A stretch of DNA of 64,000 nt from Streptomyces sp. NBC_00582 (GCF_036345155.1 NZ_CP107772.1:5828001-5892000); one strand, 5' to 3'; positions 54,101 to 62,654 are shown, counted from the first letter of the stretch. The notes: generated by a model from the sequence alone, not told the origin. Numbers and translations: made by a program.

Positions 54101-54690
54101 TTGGTGCCACCGACGCCGACGATCTGGGCGAGCTGCACCCGCTCGTCCTGCTCGCGCTGGGTGTACTGGACTTCTTGGAGGAACTCCCGTACGTCGTCGG
54201 GGCTCCCCTTGAGCGCGGTCCTCCCGGCCTCCTGGACGTTGGGTCCGGCCGTGTCGATGATCTGGGCGACCCGAACCCGGTTGTCCTGCCGCATCGGTGC
54301 TTCCCAGCCCCAGCTGACGAAGCTCTCCAGCTCCTCACGGGGCCCGGCGAGCGCCTTGCGGGCCGCGGCGATCAGTTCGGGACCGCCGACGCTCGCGATC
54401 TGCGCGGCGGTCACCCGCTCGTCCTGGAAGACCAGGTTGTCCGCGGCGTCGAGGAAGGTCCGTACGTCGTCGTCGCTGCCGGTCAGCGCGGCCTCGGCCG
54501 CCGCCCGGACCCCGGGCCCGCCCTCCCGCCAGTAGTCGACGACCAGGCCGCGGTCGGCGGCCGTCACCTCCGCCCCGGCGGCGAGCCGGACACCCGTCTC
54601 GGTGCTTGCCGCCGCCGCTGCGGGCGGTGCGCCCAGCAGGCCGACGGCGAGGGCCAGGGGCAGGAGACCCAGAGCCGTTCTGCGTATCAC
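51103..54690 (-). CDS. Secreted ALF-repeat/coiled-coil protein with C-terminal papain-fold toxin-like domain
   Basis: 1195 residues from GTG 54690 (a signal peptide, RTALGLLPLALAVGLLGAPP, follows). ALF-type repeats of ~40 residues with (A/V)REFL and DERV(Q/R)xAQI occur near the N-terminus and again after the middle. Between and after them are very long Ala-rich coiled coils (KAAAAAREARDAARSAATHA and similar). The last ~100 residues (from Cys1094) carry FGCEACAEKIRK, SGWYHHVVVVYNGRVYDAWTG: Cys1115/1118, His1156/1157 and Asp1168 fit a papain-fold (Tox-PL) domain. Probably an exported polymorphic toxin with immunity genes just downstream. Confidence 0.8.
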   Translation of the reverse strand: MIRRTALGLLPLALAVGLLGAPPAAAAASTETGVRLAAGAEVTAADRGLVVDYWREGGPGVRAAAEAALTGSDDDVRTFLDAADNLVFQDERVTAAQIASVGGPELIAAARKALAGPREELESFVSWGWEAPMRQDNRVRVAQIIDTAGPNVQEAGRTALKGSPDDVREFLQEVQYTQREQDERVQLAQIVGVGGTNVRAAGRIALNGGPADVREFLEVGQFVARAKDQEHATVAQLAEQAKEAGRQAAAQTAAAKAESAKAVQASQLAKEAALEAEAEAKAAKEDTDKAARAAKRAATAASQAASSAQRAIDAANAANNSARVAANAASQAAAAAAGASQAASRARNAAADAAVDAKNADAAKVAAEAAQKAADGADLAADAADQASKAADAAGDAAHFAASAGANANAAADAATQAGTYAGQSSAAAAEARAAAAAAKGHAAEANRAANAAEALARKAAAAAREARDAARSAATHAKNAATAALDAAKHAGESAKAAARSTEHANAATTAATAATAAVTKAQQIFTLAREVETEELLGRTNAGIELAKQDKAEADARTEARTARVKAAEDRDAERDRLVAEAAKPGADLAAVADRGRALAVLVMNNGTAWGRSAAEAALAGPDEVVVDYLRDGWTTARQQDERSYVERLAEESADKAVRDAAETALDGDAAAVSAFVANGQYQAGAQGMRVAIARVLDGAGPVLTDTGRAALASGDPKKYSEFLVTAQHNARTQDERVRAAQLIDAGTPEVRSAARIALAGSPQALHAFVVSGQYKALRKDQLAATHVAQVQKLIADAAKVAATAQQNAATAQKVAATARKAAAEASEWAKKANESKAKAQGYADQADRYAKDAEASAAQAAASARTARDAANRADADAASAARSAADATLSSESAQASATTAAYYADEARRSAVEAGKSADAALKAATEAFTVAVTKYREEEEKRRKAAVEAKERAENGPSPAEQYRCQQGYIPCDPEGFARWCQHSEIACDIVAHGKEFGDAMEDLWNLEKELLGLSEFEQCLQKKDFDNCKGVAVDALLGGKLKALERVYDELKLLKRGCKIVSKAPLRTATKASFTTAAAAASRGVPCGEHKVPGLPRDVSEIPDSFGCEACAEKIRKSLGGGTLFTIKPKPNTSLMLPSYRKKDSGWYHHVVVVYNGRVYDAWTGRGGDTIAAYKAHWGKQDQIDFGF

Positions 54691-54917
54691 ACGTGTGGCT
54701 TTCCCGGCGGTATCGAACTGGTCAGTTCTTCGATTCACTGGGTACCTGTCTGTTAATCGGCGACGACCCCCGAAATGCGAGTCGCCGAATGGTCGACGGG
54801 TAAGCATAGTCATCGTTCACCGCGTTATGGAGGCCATTCTCCGGCAGGGCACAGATCGGACAATGGGTGCTTCGGGGCAGGTTTCGTCAGGCCTGGCGCG
54901 AGGTGGCGAATTATGTG

Positions 54918-54946
54918 TTGACGTTGACTGGCTCTATGCATACGCT
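54918..54946 (+). promoter_or_regulatory. Predicted promoter for the exported-protein gene at 55125
   Basis: TTGACG-N17-TACGCT. It lies in the 434-base divergent gap 54691-55124, whose remainder shows no gene; the toxin gene's own promoter must also be here. The start codon is about 180 bases downstream, implying a long leader. Confidence 0.5.
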
Positions 54947-55124
54947 ATGCCTTGACTTTGCTTCGGAGGACCGGCCTGACCAGCCGATGTCCCAGCCGGG
55001 CTCACATCTTCAGGGGGTTTGAACGGGGACCGGTGGCGCCTGCGCGCACCGGCTTATCAGGGCATTTCTCGCGACCGTGACCGGTTGCCGCCCACGCATG
55101 TCCATGTCCAGAAGGGACTTCTCG

Positions 55125-55631
55125 GTGCCTTTTCGTGCCCGAAATCTCATCGTCTCCGGAATCGTGGTCACGTGCGCCACGCTCACCGGTATTTCCGTGG
55201 CCTCCGCCGATGATCCACCGCAATCACCGGAAAACTCGAATCCGCCCGTCGCGGTCGAGGACTACGGTTATCCGGGTGCCGACAAAATCCTGGCGGAAAA
55301 AGGAATCAAGCTGAAGAAGGGCGACGGTCGCATCCTGCTGGCCGACTGTGATCCGGCCGCCCCGCAGATCAGGGTCCAGACCATCGGCGACCCGGCCGCC
55401 GGCCGCGAGGACACCTACTGCTTCCGGACCATCGGTACGACGGGCCACCTCACGCTGGAACTGCCCCGGGTGTTCGGTCTTGAGGCCGCGGACCATCCGA
55501 TCAGCGCCGACCTCACGGCGAACGGACAGACCACCTCGGTCGACGTCCCCAAGAACGACTGGAAGTCCGTCGGTGAAGGAACCAGCGGCGGACCGCGCTC
55601 GGTGCTCGTCGAGCTCCGCGTCACCGGCTGA
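55125..55631 (+). CDS. Secreted hypothetical protein
   Basis: 168 residues from GTG 55125, preceded seven bases earlier by GAAGGGA; ATGs at 55098 and 55104 give a longer N-terminus but no better site. Signal peptide NLIVSGIVVTCATLTGISVASA. The mature part is a beta-rich domain with two cysteines (LADCDPAA, DTYCFRT). Diverges from the toxin-like gene. Family unknown. Confidence 0.72.
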   Translation: MPFRARNLIVSGIVVTCATLTGISVASADDPPQSPENSNPPVAVEDYGYPGADKILAEKGIKLKKGDGRILLADCDPAAPQIRVQTIGDPAAGREDTYCFRTIGTTGHLTLELPRVFGLEAADHPISADLTANGQTTSVDVPKNDWKSVGEGTSGGPRSVLVELRVTG

Positions 55632-55691
55632 CCGACTGCCGGCACCACCCCGCCGTACGGCCGGGCAGACACCCCGACCCGGGGATTCGAG

Positions 55692-57287
55692 ATGCGAGAT
55701 GCGAGGGAAATCGTGAAAGACGTCCGTCCGCGCAGGACGCGCATGGTGTGGGCCACCGGACTCGCCGCCGCCGGTCTGACCAGCGGTCTGCTGGCCGCGG
55801 CCCCGGCCCAGTCCGTCGTCGGCGACCAGGTCGTGGACGGCGCCGACCAGTCCACGGTCAAGGTCCATGTCGCCGGCGGCACCGACGACGAACGCGCCTG
55901 CTCCGGCGCCCTGGTCGACGCCCAGTGGGTCCTCACCGCGGCGAGCTGCTTCGCCGCCGACCCGCAGCAGGCCACCGCGCTCACCAAGGGCGCCCCGCCG
56001 CTGCCCGCCGTGGTGACCGCCGACGGCAACAAGCCCGCCGCGAAGGCACTGCGGGACCAGAAGGTCCAGGAGATCGTCCCCTACCCGGGCCGGGACCTGG
56101 TCATGGCCCGCTTCAACCCGGTCTCGGCCGACGACGCGCTCGGCGGACCGTTCCCCGACATCTCGGCCGCTCAGCTCAGCGGGACCGCCCCCGCCCAGGG
56201 CGACCAGCTCAGGACGGTCGGTTACGGCCGTACCAAGCTGGAGTGGACCCCCGAGCGCGCCCACACCGGCGCCTTCGGCGTGGACCTCGTCAACCCGACC
56301 ACCCTCGCGCTCTCACCCACCGCCTCCGGGGCGGCCCTGTGCAAGGGAGACGCGGGCGGACCGGTGCTCAACGCCTCCGGCCGGGTCGTCGGCGTCGTCA
56401 GCCGGTCCTGGGACACCGGCTGCCTCAACTCGCAGGAGACCCGTACCGGCGCGGTCGCCACCCGCGTCGACGACATCGCGGACTGGGTCCAGCAGGTGCG
56501 GCTCAGCTCCCGCCAGAAGCAGATCACCGACGTCATGACGGCGGGCGACTTCAACGGGGACGGCCGTACGGATGTCGTCTCCCTGATGAAGCCGGGGTAC
56601 GCCCAGGTGTTCCACGGGCGGGCGGATGGGACGTTGCAGTTCGGGGGCTCCTTGGCCACCGTCGGGCGCAGCAACCAGAAGCGGCTCGTCGCCGGGGACT
56701 TCACCGATGCCCGGGGCCTCGAAGTTATCTCGGTCGACGCCGAGGGCGACCTCGTCCTGCACAGCCAGGGCCGCCGTCCCTGGCCGCCGAACCTGTTCGA
56801 CCGGACCAAGCTGTGGACCGACGCCACCTGGAAGGACGGCCTGCCCGTCGCCAACCTGCGCACCGGCACCGCCGCACGGGACACCCCGCTCTTCCAGTGG
56901 CCCGACGGCTCCCTCTACACCTACAAGCGGGACGCCGACGGCAACCTGGTCAACCAGAAGAAGTCGATGTGGCCGGACAAGACGTGGAAGAAGAGGCTCA
57001 TCGCCACGGCCGACTTCACCGGTGACGGACGCGACGACATCGCCGCCGTCGCGAGCGACGGGGCGCTGCACCTCTACCCGGGCAAGAGCGACGGCACCTT
57101 CGACAAGGCCAAGTCGATGTGGCCCGACAAGACCTGGGGCGGTATGCGCGTCGTCCTGGGCGGTGACTTCGACGGCGACGGCAAGGCCGACCTCGCCGCC
57201 GTGACGACCGCCGGCGACCTGCGTCTGTACGCCGGTGACGGCAAGGGCGCGCTCGCGGCCGGCAGGACCATGTGGCCGAAGGTCTGA
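55692..57287 (+). CDS. Trypsin-fold pseudoprotease with FG-GAP/VCBS repeats
   Basis: 531 residues from ATG 55692 (GGGGA six bases upstream). Export signal, then a chymotrypsin-fold domain (about 41-260), then four FG-GAP-like repeats (DFNGDGRTDVVSLM, DFTGDGRDDIAAV, DFDGDGKADLAAV). Where active relatives have TAAHC this reads TAASC (Ser85), and GDSGGP reads GDAGGP (Ala221); Asp135 is kept in RDLVMARF. Two of three triad residues are therefore gone. The protein probably binds rather than cleaves its target. Confidence 0.88.
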   Translation: MRDAREIVKDVRPRRTRMVWATGLAAAGLTSGLLAAAPAQSVVGDQVVDGADQSTVKVHVAGGTDDERACSGALVDAQWVLTAASCFAADPQQATALTKGAPPLPAVVTADGNKPAAKALRDQKVQEIVPYPGRDLVMARFNPVSADDALGGPFPDISAAQLSGTAPAQGDQLRTVGYGRTKLEWTPERAHTGAFGVDLVNPTTLALSPTASGAALCKGDAGGPVLNASGRVVGVVSRSWDTGCLNSQETRTGAVATRVDDIADWVQQVRLSSRQKQITDVMTAGDFNGDGRTDVVSLMKPGYAQVFHGRADGTLQFGGSLATVGRSNQKRLVAGDFTDARGLEVISVDAEGDLVLHSQGRRPWPPNLFDRTKLWTDATWKDGLPVANLRTGTAARDTPLFQWPDGSLYTYKRDADGNLVNQKKSMWPDKTWKKRLIATADFTGDGRDDIAAVASDGALHLYPGKSDGTFDKAKSMWPDKTWGGMRVVLGGDFDGDGKADLAAVTTAGDLRLYAGDGKGALAAGRTMWPKV

Positions 57288-57374
57288 CCGAACGAGGGCG
57301 ACTGGCCGAGGGGGCGTCAGAAAATCTTCTTCACTTCGTACAACTATTCACAACAGTCGCGCATCTGACCCCAT

Positions 57375-57388
57375 GAGCCAACAGGCTT
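57375..57388 (+). other. Small leader hairpin upstream of secreted paralogue 1
   Basis: GAGCC-AACA-GGCTT. A matching structure with different paired bases precedes paralogue 3 (59373-59386). Position is 77 bases before the ATG. Confidence 0.4.
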
Positions 57389-57465
57389 CACCATCACTTG
57401 GGCCCTGTGCGAGACGAGCCGTGGGGAACGCCACCGCCAGGGTCCTTTCTTCACCGGGGGATTGC

Positions 57466-58398
57466 ATGCGCATCCGTGCCACCGTGGGCGCCGTCACCGG
57501 CGCCCTGGCTCTCTCCGCCCTCGCCGTGCCGGCCGCGCAGGCCGCGGGCGCCGCCCATGGCAAGGCCGACGCCTCCGATGTCGTTCAGGCCGTGCACCAG
57601 GCCGCCTCGGGCAGAAGCACTTTCACCGGTACCGCCCCCGCCGCGGACGAGCCCTATCCGCTGGACGTCACGTTCTCCGGTGTGAAGGTCAACAACGGCA
57701 AGCCGATCGTGGTCGGCACCACCAACAAGGTGACCGTTCCGGTGACGTACAGCGTCACCCACCCGGCCGACCTGGACCTCAACGCGGACGACGTCTGGAT
57801 GGACGTCGTCATCTACCGGGGCGCCTTCGGTGACCCGGCCGGCAAGGAACTGATCGGCGACAACTGGCCGACCTGCGCCGCGGTGTCGACGACGGTCGCC
57901 AGCTGCAAGGGCACCATCGACATCTACCCGCGCGACGAGCTCAGCAACACCGACGCCACCGGCTGGAAGGCGGGCGGCTACATCATCGACTGGAACGGCC
58001 AGGACCCGTTCAGCGACGACATCGACATCACCAAGGTCGGCTACGCCGAGCAGGCGGGCCTCGCCACCACCAAGCTCCAGCGCTACTCCAAGCTGACCGT
58101 CAACGCCTCCCCCGAGCCGGTGAAGAAGGGCAGGACCATCACCGTCACGGGCAAGCTGTCCCGCGCCAACTGGGACACCAACAAGTACGCGGGCTACACG
58201 GGCCAGCCGGTGAAGCTGCAGTTCCGCAAGAAGGGCAGCTCCACCTACACCACCCTGAAGACCATCAAGACCAGCTCCACCGGCACCCTCAAGACCACGG
58301 TCAAGGCGTCGGCGGACGGTTACTTCCGCTACAGCTTCGCGGGCACCTCGACGACCCCGGCGGTCAACGCCGCGGGTGACTTCGTCGACGTCAAGTGA
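57466..58398 (+). CDS. Secreted protein, tandem paralogue 1
   Basis: 310 residues from ATG with GGGGG six bases upstream. Signal peptide RATVGAVTGALALSALAVPA ending AQA. Two beta-rich regions: one after VTFSGVKVNNGKPIVVG, the other the C-terminal ~110 residues from PEPVKKGRTITVTGKLSR, which look like an Ig-like or bacterial surface domain. An extra ~40-residue segment (HGKADASDVVQAVHQAAS) is absent from the other two. Function unknown. Confidence 0.8.
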   Translation: MRIRATVGAVTGALALSALAVPAAQAAGAAHGKADASDVVQAVHQAASGRSTFTGTAPAADEPYPLDVTFSGVKVNNGKPIVVGTTNKVTVPVTYSVTHPADLDLNADDVWMDVVIYRGAFGDPAGKELIGDNWPTCAAVSTTVASCKGTIDIYPRDELSNTDATGWKAGGYIIDWNGQDPFSDDIDITKVGYAEQAGLATTKLQRYSKLTVNASPEPVKKGRTITVTGKLSRANWDTNKYAGYTGQPVKLQFRKKGSSTYTTLKTIKTSSTGTLKTTVKASADGYFRYSFAGTSTTPAVNAAGDFVDVK

Positions 58399-58442
58399 GC
58401 AACCCAGTCATCCGTACTTCTCTGCACCAGAGGAACACCAGC

Positions 58443-59261
58443 ATGCGCGTACGCGCCCTCGTCGTCGCCGCCACCGGCGCCGTCGCCCTCTCCGCCCTCG
58501 CCGTGCCGGCCGCCCAGGCCGCGCCGACCGTCCCGGCGGGGCCCGCCGTCACCTTCTCCAACGTGAAGATCAACGGCGGCAAGAACGTCGTGGTCGGCCC
58601 GACCACGAAGGTCACCGTCTCGGCGAGCTACACCGTCACCAAGTCCGCGAGCCAGAGCGCCGACTCCCTCTTCACCTTCCCCGTCCTCTACCGCGGTGCC
58701 GCGCTCACGCTGGACACCCCGGACAAGGACGTGTGGGGCGGCGACGAGCCCGGCACCTGCACGGCTTCCTCCTCGACCGTGCTGAAGTGCACGGCGAAGA
58801 TCCAGTTCCGGCCGACGGACAACACCGACTACGGCGACCTGACCAACGCCCACGCGGGCGCGTGGAAGATCGGCGGGGCCGCGGTGGACATCGAGACCAG
58901 CGGAGTCACCCCGCTGAGCAACCTCGGCAGCATCAAGGTCCAGCGCAAGGCCACCCTCACCACCAACGCCACCCCGGAGCCGGTGAAGAAGGGCAAGACC
59001 ATCACGGTCACCGGCAAGCTGGCCCGCGCCAACTGGGACACCAACAAGTACGCGGGCTACGCCACCCAGCCGGTGAAGCTGCAGTTCAAGAAGAAGGGCG
59101 CCACCGCCTACACGACGGTGAAGACCATCAAGAGCGGCTCCACCGGCGCGCTCAAGACCACGGTCAAGGCGACGGCGGACGGCTACTTCCGCTACGTCTT
59201 CGCCGGCACCACCACGACCGCGCCGGTCACCTCCTCCGCCGACTTCATCGACGTGAAGTAA
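58443..59261 (+). CDS. Secreted protein, tandem paralogue 2
   Basis: 272 residues. Signal peptide RVRALVVAATGAVALSALAV, then the same two-domain layout as paralogue 1. ATG at 58443, 44 nt after paralogue 1, so probably co-transcribed; a hairpin (CTCTG-CAC-CAGAG) overlaps its ribosome-binding site. Its last domain is almost identical in DNA to that of paralogue 3. Ends before a strong terminator. Confidence 0.8.
   Translation: MRVRALVVAATGAVALSALAVPAAQAAPTVPAGPAVTFSNVKINGGKNVVVGPTTKVTVSASYTVTKSASQSADSLFTFPVLYRGAALTLDTPDKDVWGGDEPGTCTASSSTVLKCTAKIQFRPTDNTDYGDLTNAHAGAWKIGGAAVDIETSGVTPLSNLGSIKVQRKATLTTNATPEPVKKGKTITVTGKLARANWDTNKYAGYATQPVKLQFKKKGATAYTTVKTIKSGSTGALKTTVKATADGYFRYVFAGTTTTAPVTSSADFIDVK
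58943..59147 (+). repeat. Near-identical direct repeat, copy in paralogue 2
   Basis: 205 bases matching 59899-60103 with, by eye, two differences, encoding the C-terminal domain. The flanking parts of the genes differ far more. Confidence 0.85.
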
Positions 59262-59287
59262 GGCGCGCGGGCAGCGAGAAGGATCAG

Positions 59288-59333
59288 GGTAAGGAGAGCG
59301 GAAGGCATGCCCTTCCCCTCTCCTTACCTTTTT
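59288..59333 (+). terminator. Rho-independent terminator after paralogue 2
   Basis: A long stem (GGTAAGGAGAG ... CTCTCCTTACC with GGAAGG/CCTTCC inside; one mismatch and one bulge) followed by TTTTT. Confidence 0.88.
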
Positions 59334-59372
59334 CCGTACAACGCGCCCCATGGGTCACGGATCTCACTCAAC

Positions 59373-59386
59373 GAGTCAACAGACTC
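59373..59386 (+). other. Small leader hairpin upstream of secreted paralogue 3
   Basis: GAGTC-AACA-GACTC, five perfect pairs. Same loop as at 57375-57388 but two changed pairs, 33 bases before the ATG. Confidence 0.4.
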
Positions 59387-59419
59387 CCGAGATCACTTCT
59401 CTCCTCATGGGGAACGCAC

Positions 59420-60217
59420 ATGCGCATACGCGCCCTCGTCCTCGCCGCCTCCGGCGCCGTGGCCCTGACCGCCCTCGCCGTGCCCGCCGCGCAGGCCGCC
59501 CCGGCCGGTCCCGCCGTCACCTTCTCCGCCCTGAAGGTCAACAGCGGCAAGAACATCGTCGTCGGCCCCACGACGACGGTCACCGTCACGGCCACCTACA
59601 CGCTGACCAAGCCCGCGAGCCTGGACCCGAACACCATCGCGAGCCTGCCGGTGCTCTACCGCGGCGCCACCCTCGGCGACGACTCCGACGGCCTCTCCGG
59701 CGACGATGTCGCCACCTGCGCCACGTCCTCCTCGACCGTCCTGAAGTGCACGGCGAAGATCCAGTTCCGCCCGATGTCCTCGGACGCGGAAATCGATCTG
59801 ACCAATGCCGATGCCGGGAGCTGGAAGCTGGGCGCCCTCGCGGCGAACGCGGCCGGCGGCGTCACCTACCAGGGCGACCTCGGCACCACCAAGCTGCTGC
59901 GCAAGGCCACCCTCACCACCGACGCCACCCCGGAGCCGGTGAAGAAGGGCAGGACCATCACGGTCACCGGCAAGCTGGCCCGCGCCAACTGGGACACCAA
60001 CAAGTACGCGGGCTACGCCACCCAGCCGGTGAAGCTGCAGTTCAAGAAGAAGGGCGCCACCGCCTACACGACGGTGAAGACCATCAAGAGCGGCTCCACC
60101 GGCACCCTGAAGACCACGGTCACCGCCTCCGCGGACGGCTACTACCGCTACGTCTTCGCGGGCACGTCCACCACGGCCCCGGTGAACTCGGCCGCGGATT
60201 TCATAGACGTCCAGTAA
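59420..60217 (+). CDS. Secreted protein, tandem paralogue 3
   Basis: 265 residues from ATG 59420. Signal peptide RIRALVLAASGAVALTALAV ending AQA; first beta domain after FSALKVNSGKNIVVG; C-terminal domain from PEPVKKGRTITVTGKLAR. It is closest to paralogue 2. It lies downstream of that gene's terminator, so it has its own promoter. An intergenic repeat follows it before the convergent P-type ATPase gene. Function unknown. Confidence 0.8.
   Translation: MRIRALVLAASGAVALTALAVPAAQAAPAGPAVTFSALKVNSGKNIVVGPTTTVTVTATYTLTKPASLDPNTIASLPVLYRGATLGDDSDGLSGDDVATCATSSSTVLKCTAKIQFRPMSSDAEIDLTNADAGSWKLGALAANAAGGVTYQGDLGTTKLLRKATLTTDATPEPVKKGRTITVTGKLARANWDTNKYAGYATQPVKLQFKKKGATAYTTVKTIKSGSTGTLKTTVTASADGYYRYVFAGTSTTAPVNSAADFIDVQ
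59899..60103 (+). repeat. Near-identical direct repeat, copy in paralogue 3
   Basis: Partner of 58943-59147, 956 bases downstream. Confidence 0.85.
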
Positions 60218-60225
60218 CGCGAGCC

Positions 60226-60258
60226 AAGGGGCGCGGGGAACCGCGTGACAAGCCACAA
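60226..60258 (+). repeat. Streptomyces intergenic repeat, copy C
   Basis: AAGGGGCGCGGGGAACCGCG then TGACAAGCCACAA, between convergent genes, as is usual for this repeat. Confidence 0.65.
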
Positions 60259-60287
60259 CGCACCCGCGCCCGAACAACGCACCCGCG

Positions 60288-62654
60288 CTAAACGGAGAAG
60301 CGGCGGTCGACCCACCCCCACACGACCTCCAGCCCGACCGCCGCCACTCCCGCGATCCCCACCGCGATCCACGGCATCGTCATCCCCACCAGCCGCAGCG
60401 CGAAGAAATCCTGCAGCCAGGGCACCATCAGCACCACCAGGAACCCCGCCCCCATGGAAGCGACCAGCACCACCCGCCACCATGTGTACGGCCGGGCCAC
60501 GATCGCCAGCACCCACATCGAGATCAGGAACAGGGTGAGCGTGGCGACGCTGGTCTCCGCCTCCAACGCTCCCGCCCCGCTGTAGTAGTGACGGGCGATC
60601 AGGTACGACACGAAGGTGGCCACCCCGGCCACCACCCCACCCGGGATCGAGTACCGCATGACCCGCCGCACGAAATGCGGCCGGGCCCGTTCCTTGTTGG
60701 GGGCGAGGGCGAGGAAGAACGCCGGAACGCCGATGGTGAGGGTGGACAGGAGCGTCACGTGCCGGGGCAGGAAGGGGTACTCGACCTGCCAGCACACCAC
60801 CAGCAGCGCCAGCAGCACCGAGTAGACCGTCTTCACCAGGAACAGCGTCGCCACCCGCGTGATGTTGCCGATCACCCGCCGCCCCTCCGCCACCACCGAC
60901 GGCAGGGTGGCGAAGCTGTTGTTCAGCAGCACGATCTGCGCGACGGCGCGCGTCGCCTCCGAGCCCGAGCCCATCGCCACGCCGATGTCCGCGTCCTTGA
61001 GCGCGAGCACGTCGTTGACGCCGTCGCCGGTCATCGCGACCGTGTGCCCCCGGGACTGCAGCGCCCCGACCATGTCCCGCTTCTGCTGCGGGGTGACCCG
61101 CCCGAACACCGTGCCCTCGTCGAGGACCGCGCCCATCTCCCCGGGCTCCGCGGGCAGTCGCCGCGCGTCGACCGTACGGCCCTTCAGTCCCAGCTTGGCG
61201 GCCACCGCCCCCACCGACACCGCGTTGTCCCCGGAGATCACCTTGGCCCGGACGTCCTGCTCGGCGAAGTAGCGCAGGGTGTCGGCGGCATCGGGCCGCA
61301 GGCGTTGTTCCAGTACGACGAGGGCGACGGCCCCCGCCGCCTTGGCGACGTCGGGATCGCCGAGGTCGCGTGGGGTCCGCGCGAGCAGCAGCACCCGTAG
61401 GCCCTGTTCGTTGAGCCGTCCGGTCTCGGCGAGGGCGGGGTCGTCGTCGTCCAGGAGGACGTCCGGTGCGCCCAGCAGCCAGGTACTGCTCTCGCCGTCG
61501 CCCTCGTGGAAGGTGGCGCCGCTGTACTTGCGGGCGGAGGAGAAGGGGAGGGCCTCGGTGCGGCGCCATTCCTCGGCGCCGGGGTAGGCGTCGATGATCG
61601 CCCGCAGGGAGGCGTTCGGGCGGGGGTCGGACTCGCCGAGCGCGCCGAGCACCTTGCGCACGTACGCCTCGTCGGCTCCGTCGAGGGTGCGCAGCTCGGT
61701 GACGTCCATGCCGCCCTCGGTGAGGGTGCCGGTCTTGTCGAGGCAGACGGTGTCGACGCGGGCGAGCCCCTCGATGGCGGGCAGTTCCTGCACCAGGCAC
61801 TGCTGGCGGCCGAGCCGGATCACGCCGATCGCGAAGGCGACGGAGGTGAGCAGGACCAGCCCCTCCGGGACCATCGGGACGATCCCGCCGACGGTCCGGG
61901 CGATGGACTCCTTGAGGTCGTTGTTCTTCACGAAGAGCTGGGTGACGACCAGACCGAGCGCGGCCGGGACCATCATCCAGGTGACGTACTTGAGGATGGT
62001 GGAGATGCCGGAGCGCAGCTCGGAGTGGACGAGGGTGAACCGGGAGGCCTCCTCGGCGAGCTGGGCGGCGTAGGCCTCGCGGCCCACCCTGGTCGCCCGG
62101 AAGGCGCCGCCGCCGGCCACCACGAAGCTGCCGGACATGACCTGGTCCCCGGGGTGCTTGACGACCGGGTCGGCCTCGCCGGTGAGCAGTGACTCGTCGA
62201 TCTCCAGCCCGTCGGCCTCGACGCACACCCCGTCGACGACGACCTTGTCGCCGGGGCCGATCTCCACGACGTCGTCGAGCACGAGGTCGGCGGTGGCGAC
62301 CTCGGTCGAGGTGCCGTCGCGGCGCACGGTCGGCCGGACCTCCCCGATGACGGCGAGGGAGTCGAGGGTCTGCTTGGCGCGCCACTCCTGGATGATGCCG
62401 ATCCCGGTGTTGGCGAGGATGACGAACCCGAAGAGGCCGTCCTGGAAGGGGGCGACGGCGAGGACGATGAGCCACAGGACGCCGATGATGGCGTTGAACC
62501 GGGTGAAGACGTTGGCGCGGACGATCTCCCCGACCGACCGGCTGCTGCGCACGGGTACGTCGTTCACCTGACCGCGCGCGACGCGCTCCGCGACCTCGGC
62601 GGCGGTGAGCCCGGTCGCCGCCGGCACGGTGGCGGTTGCGTCGATAGGGGGCAT
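60288..62654 (-). CDS. P-type cation ATPase (CtpE-like)
   Basis: 788 residues. Phosphorylation site CLDKTGTLTEGG (Asp306), actuator LLTGEADP, TM4 motif MVPEGLVLL, and the hinge TGDGVNDVLALKDADIGVA are intact. The VPEGL motif and short size resemble mycobacterial CtpE and related actinobacterial calcium or cation pumps; the ion cannot be told from sequence alone. Membrane protein with about ten helices. The DUF2530 gene lies upstream on the same strand, 94 nt away. Confidence 0.87.
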   Translation of the reverse strand: MPPIDATATVPAATGLTAAEVAERVARGQVNDVPVRSSRSVGEIVRANVFTRFNAIIGVLWLIVLAVAPFQDGLFGFVILANTGIGIIQEWRAKQTLDSLAVIGEVRPTVRRDGTSTEVATADLVLDDVVEIGPGDKVVVDGVCVEADGLEIDESLLTGEADPVVKHPGDQVMSGSFVVAGGGAFRATRVGREAYAAQLAEEASRFTLVHSELRSGISTILKYVTWMMVPAALGLVVTQLFVKNNDLKESIARTVGGIVPMVPEGLVLLTSVAFAIGVIRLGRQQCLVQELPAIEGLARVDTVCLDKTGTLTEGGMDVTELRTLDGADEAYVRKVLGALGESDPRPNASLRAIIDAYPGAEEWRRTEALPFSSARKYSGATFHEGDGESSTWLLGAPDVLLDDDDPALAETGRLNEQGLRVLLLARTPRDLGDPDVAKAAGAVALVVLEQRLRPDAADTLRYFAEQDVRAKVISGDNAVSVGAVAAKLGLKGRTVDARRLPAEPGEMGAVLDEGTVFGRVTPQQKRDMVGALQSRGHTVAMTGDGVNDVLALKDADIGVAMGSGSEATRAVAQIVLLNNSFATLPSVVAEGRRVIGNITRVATLFLVKTVYSVLLALLVVCWQVEYPFLPRHVTLLSTLTIGVPAFFLALAPNKERARPHFVRRVMRYSIPGGVVAGVATFVSYLIARHYYSGAGALEAETSVATLTLFLISMWVLAIVARPYTWWRVVLVASMGAGFLVVLMVPWLQDFFALRLVGMTMPWIAVGIAGVAAVGLEVVWGWVDRRFSV

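Noticed and set aside
52498..54756. A Gly/Leu/Arg-rich plus-strand frame opposite the coiled-coil region
   Set aside because: It is the reverse of Ala-rich codons; no start context and no domain.
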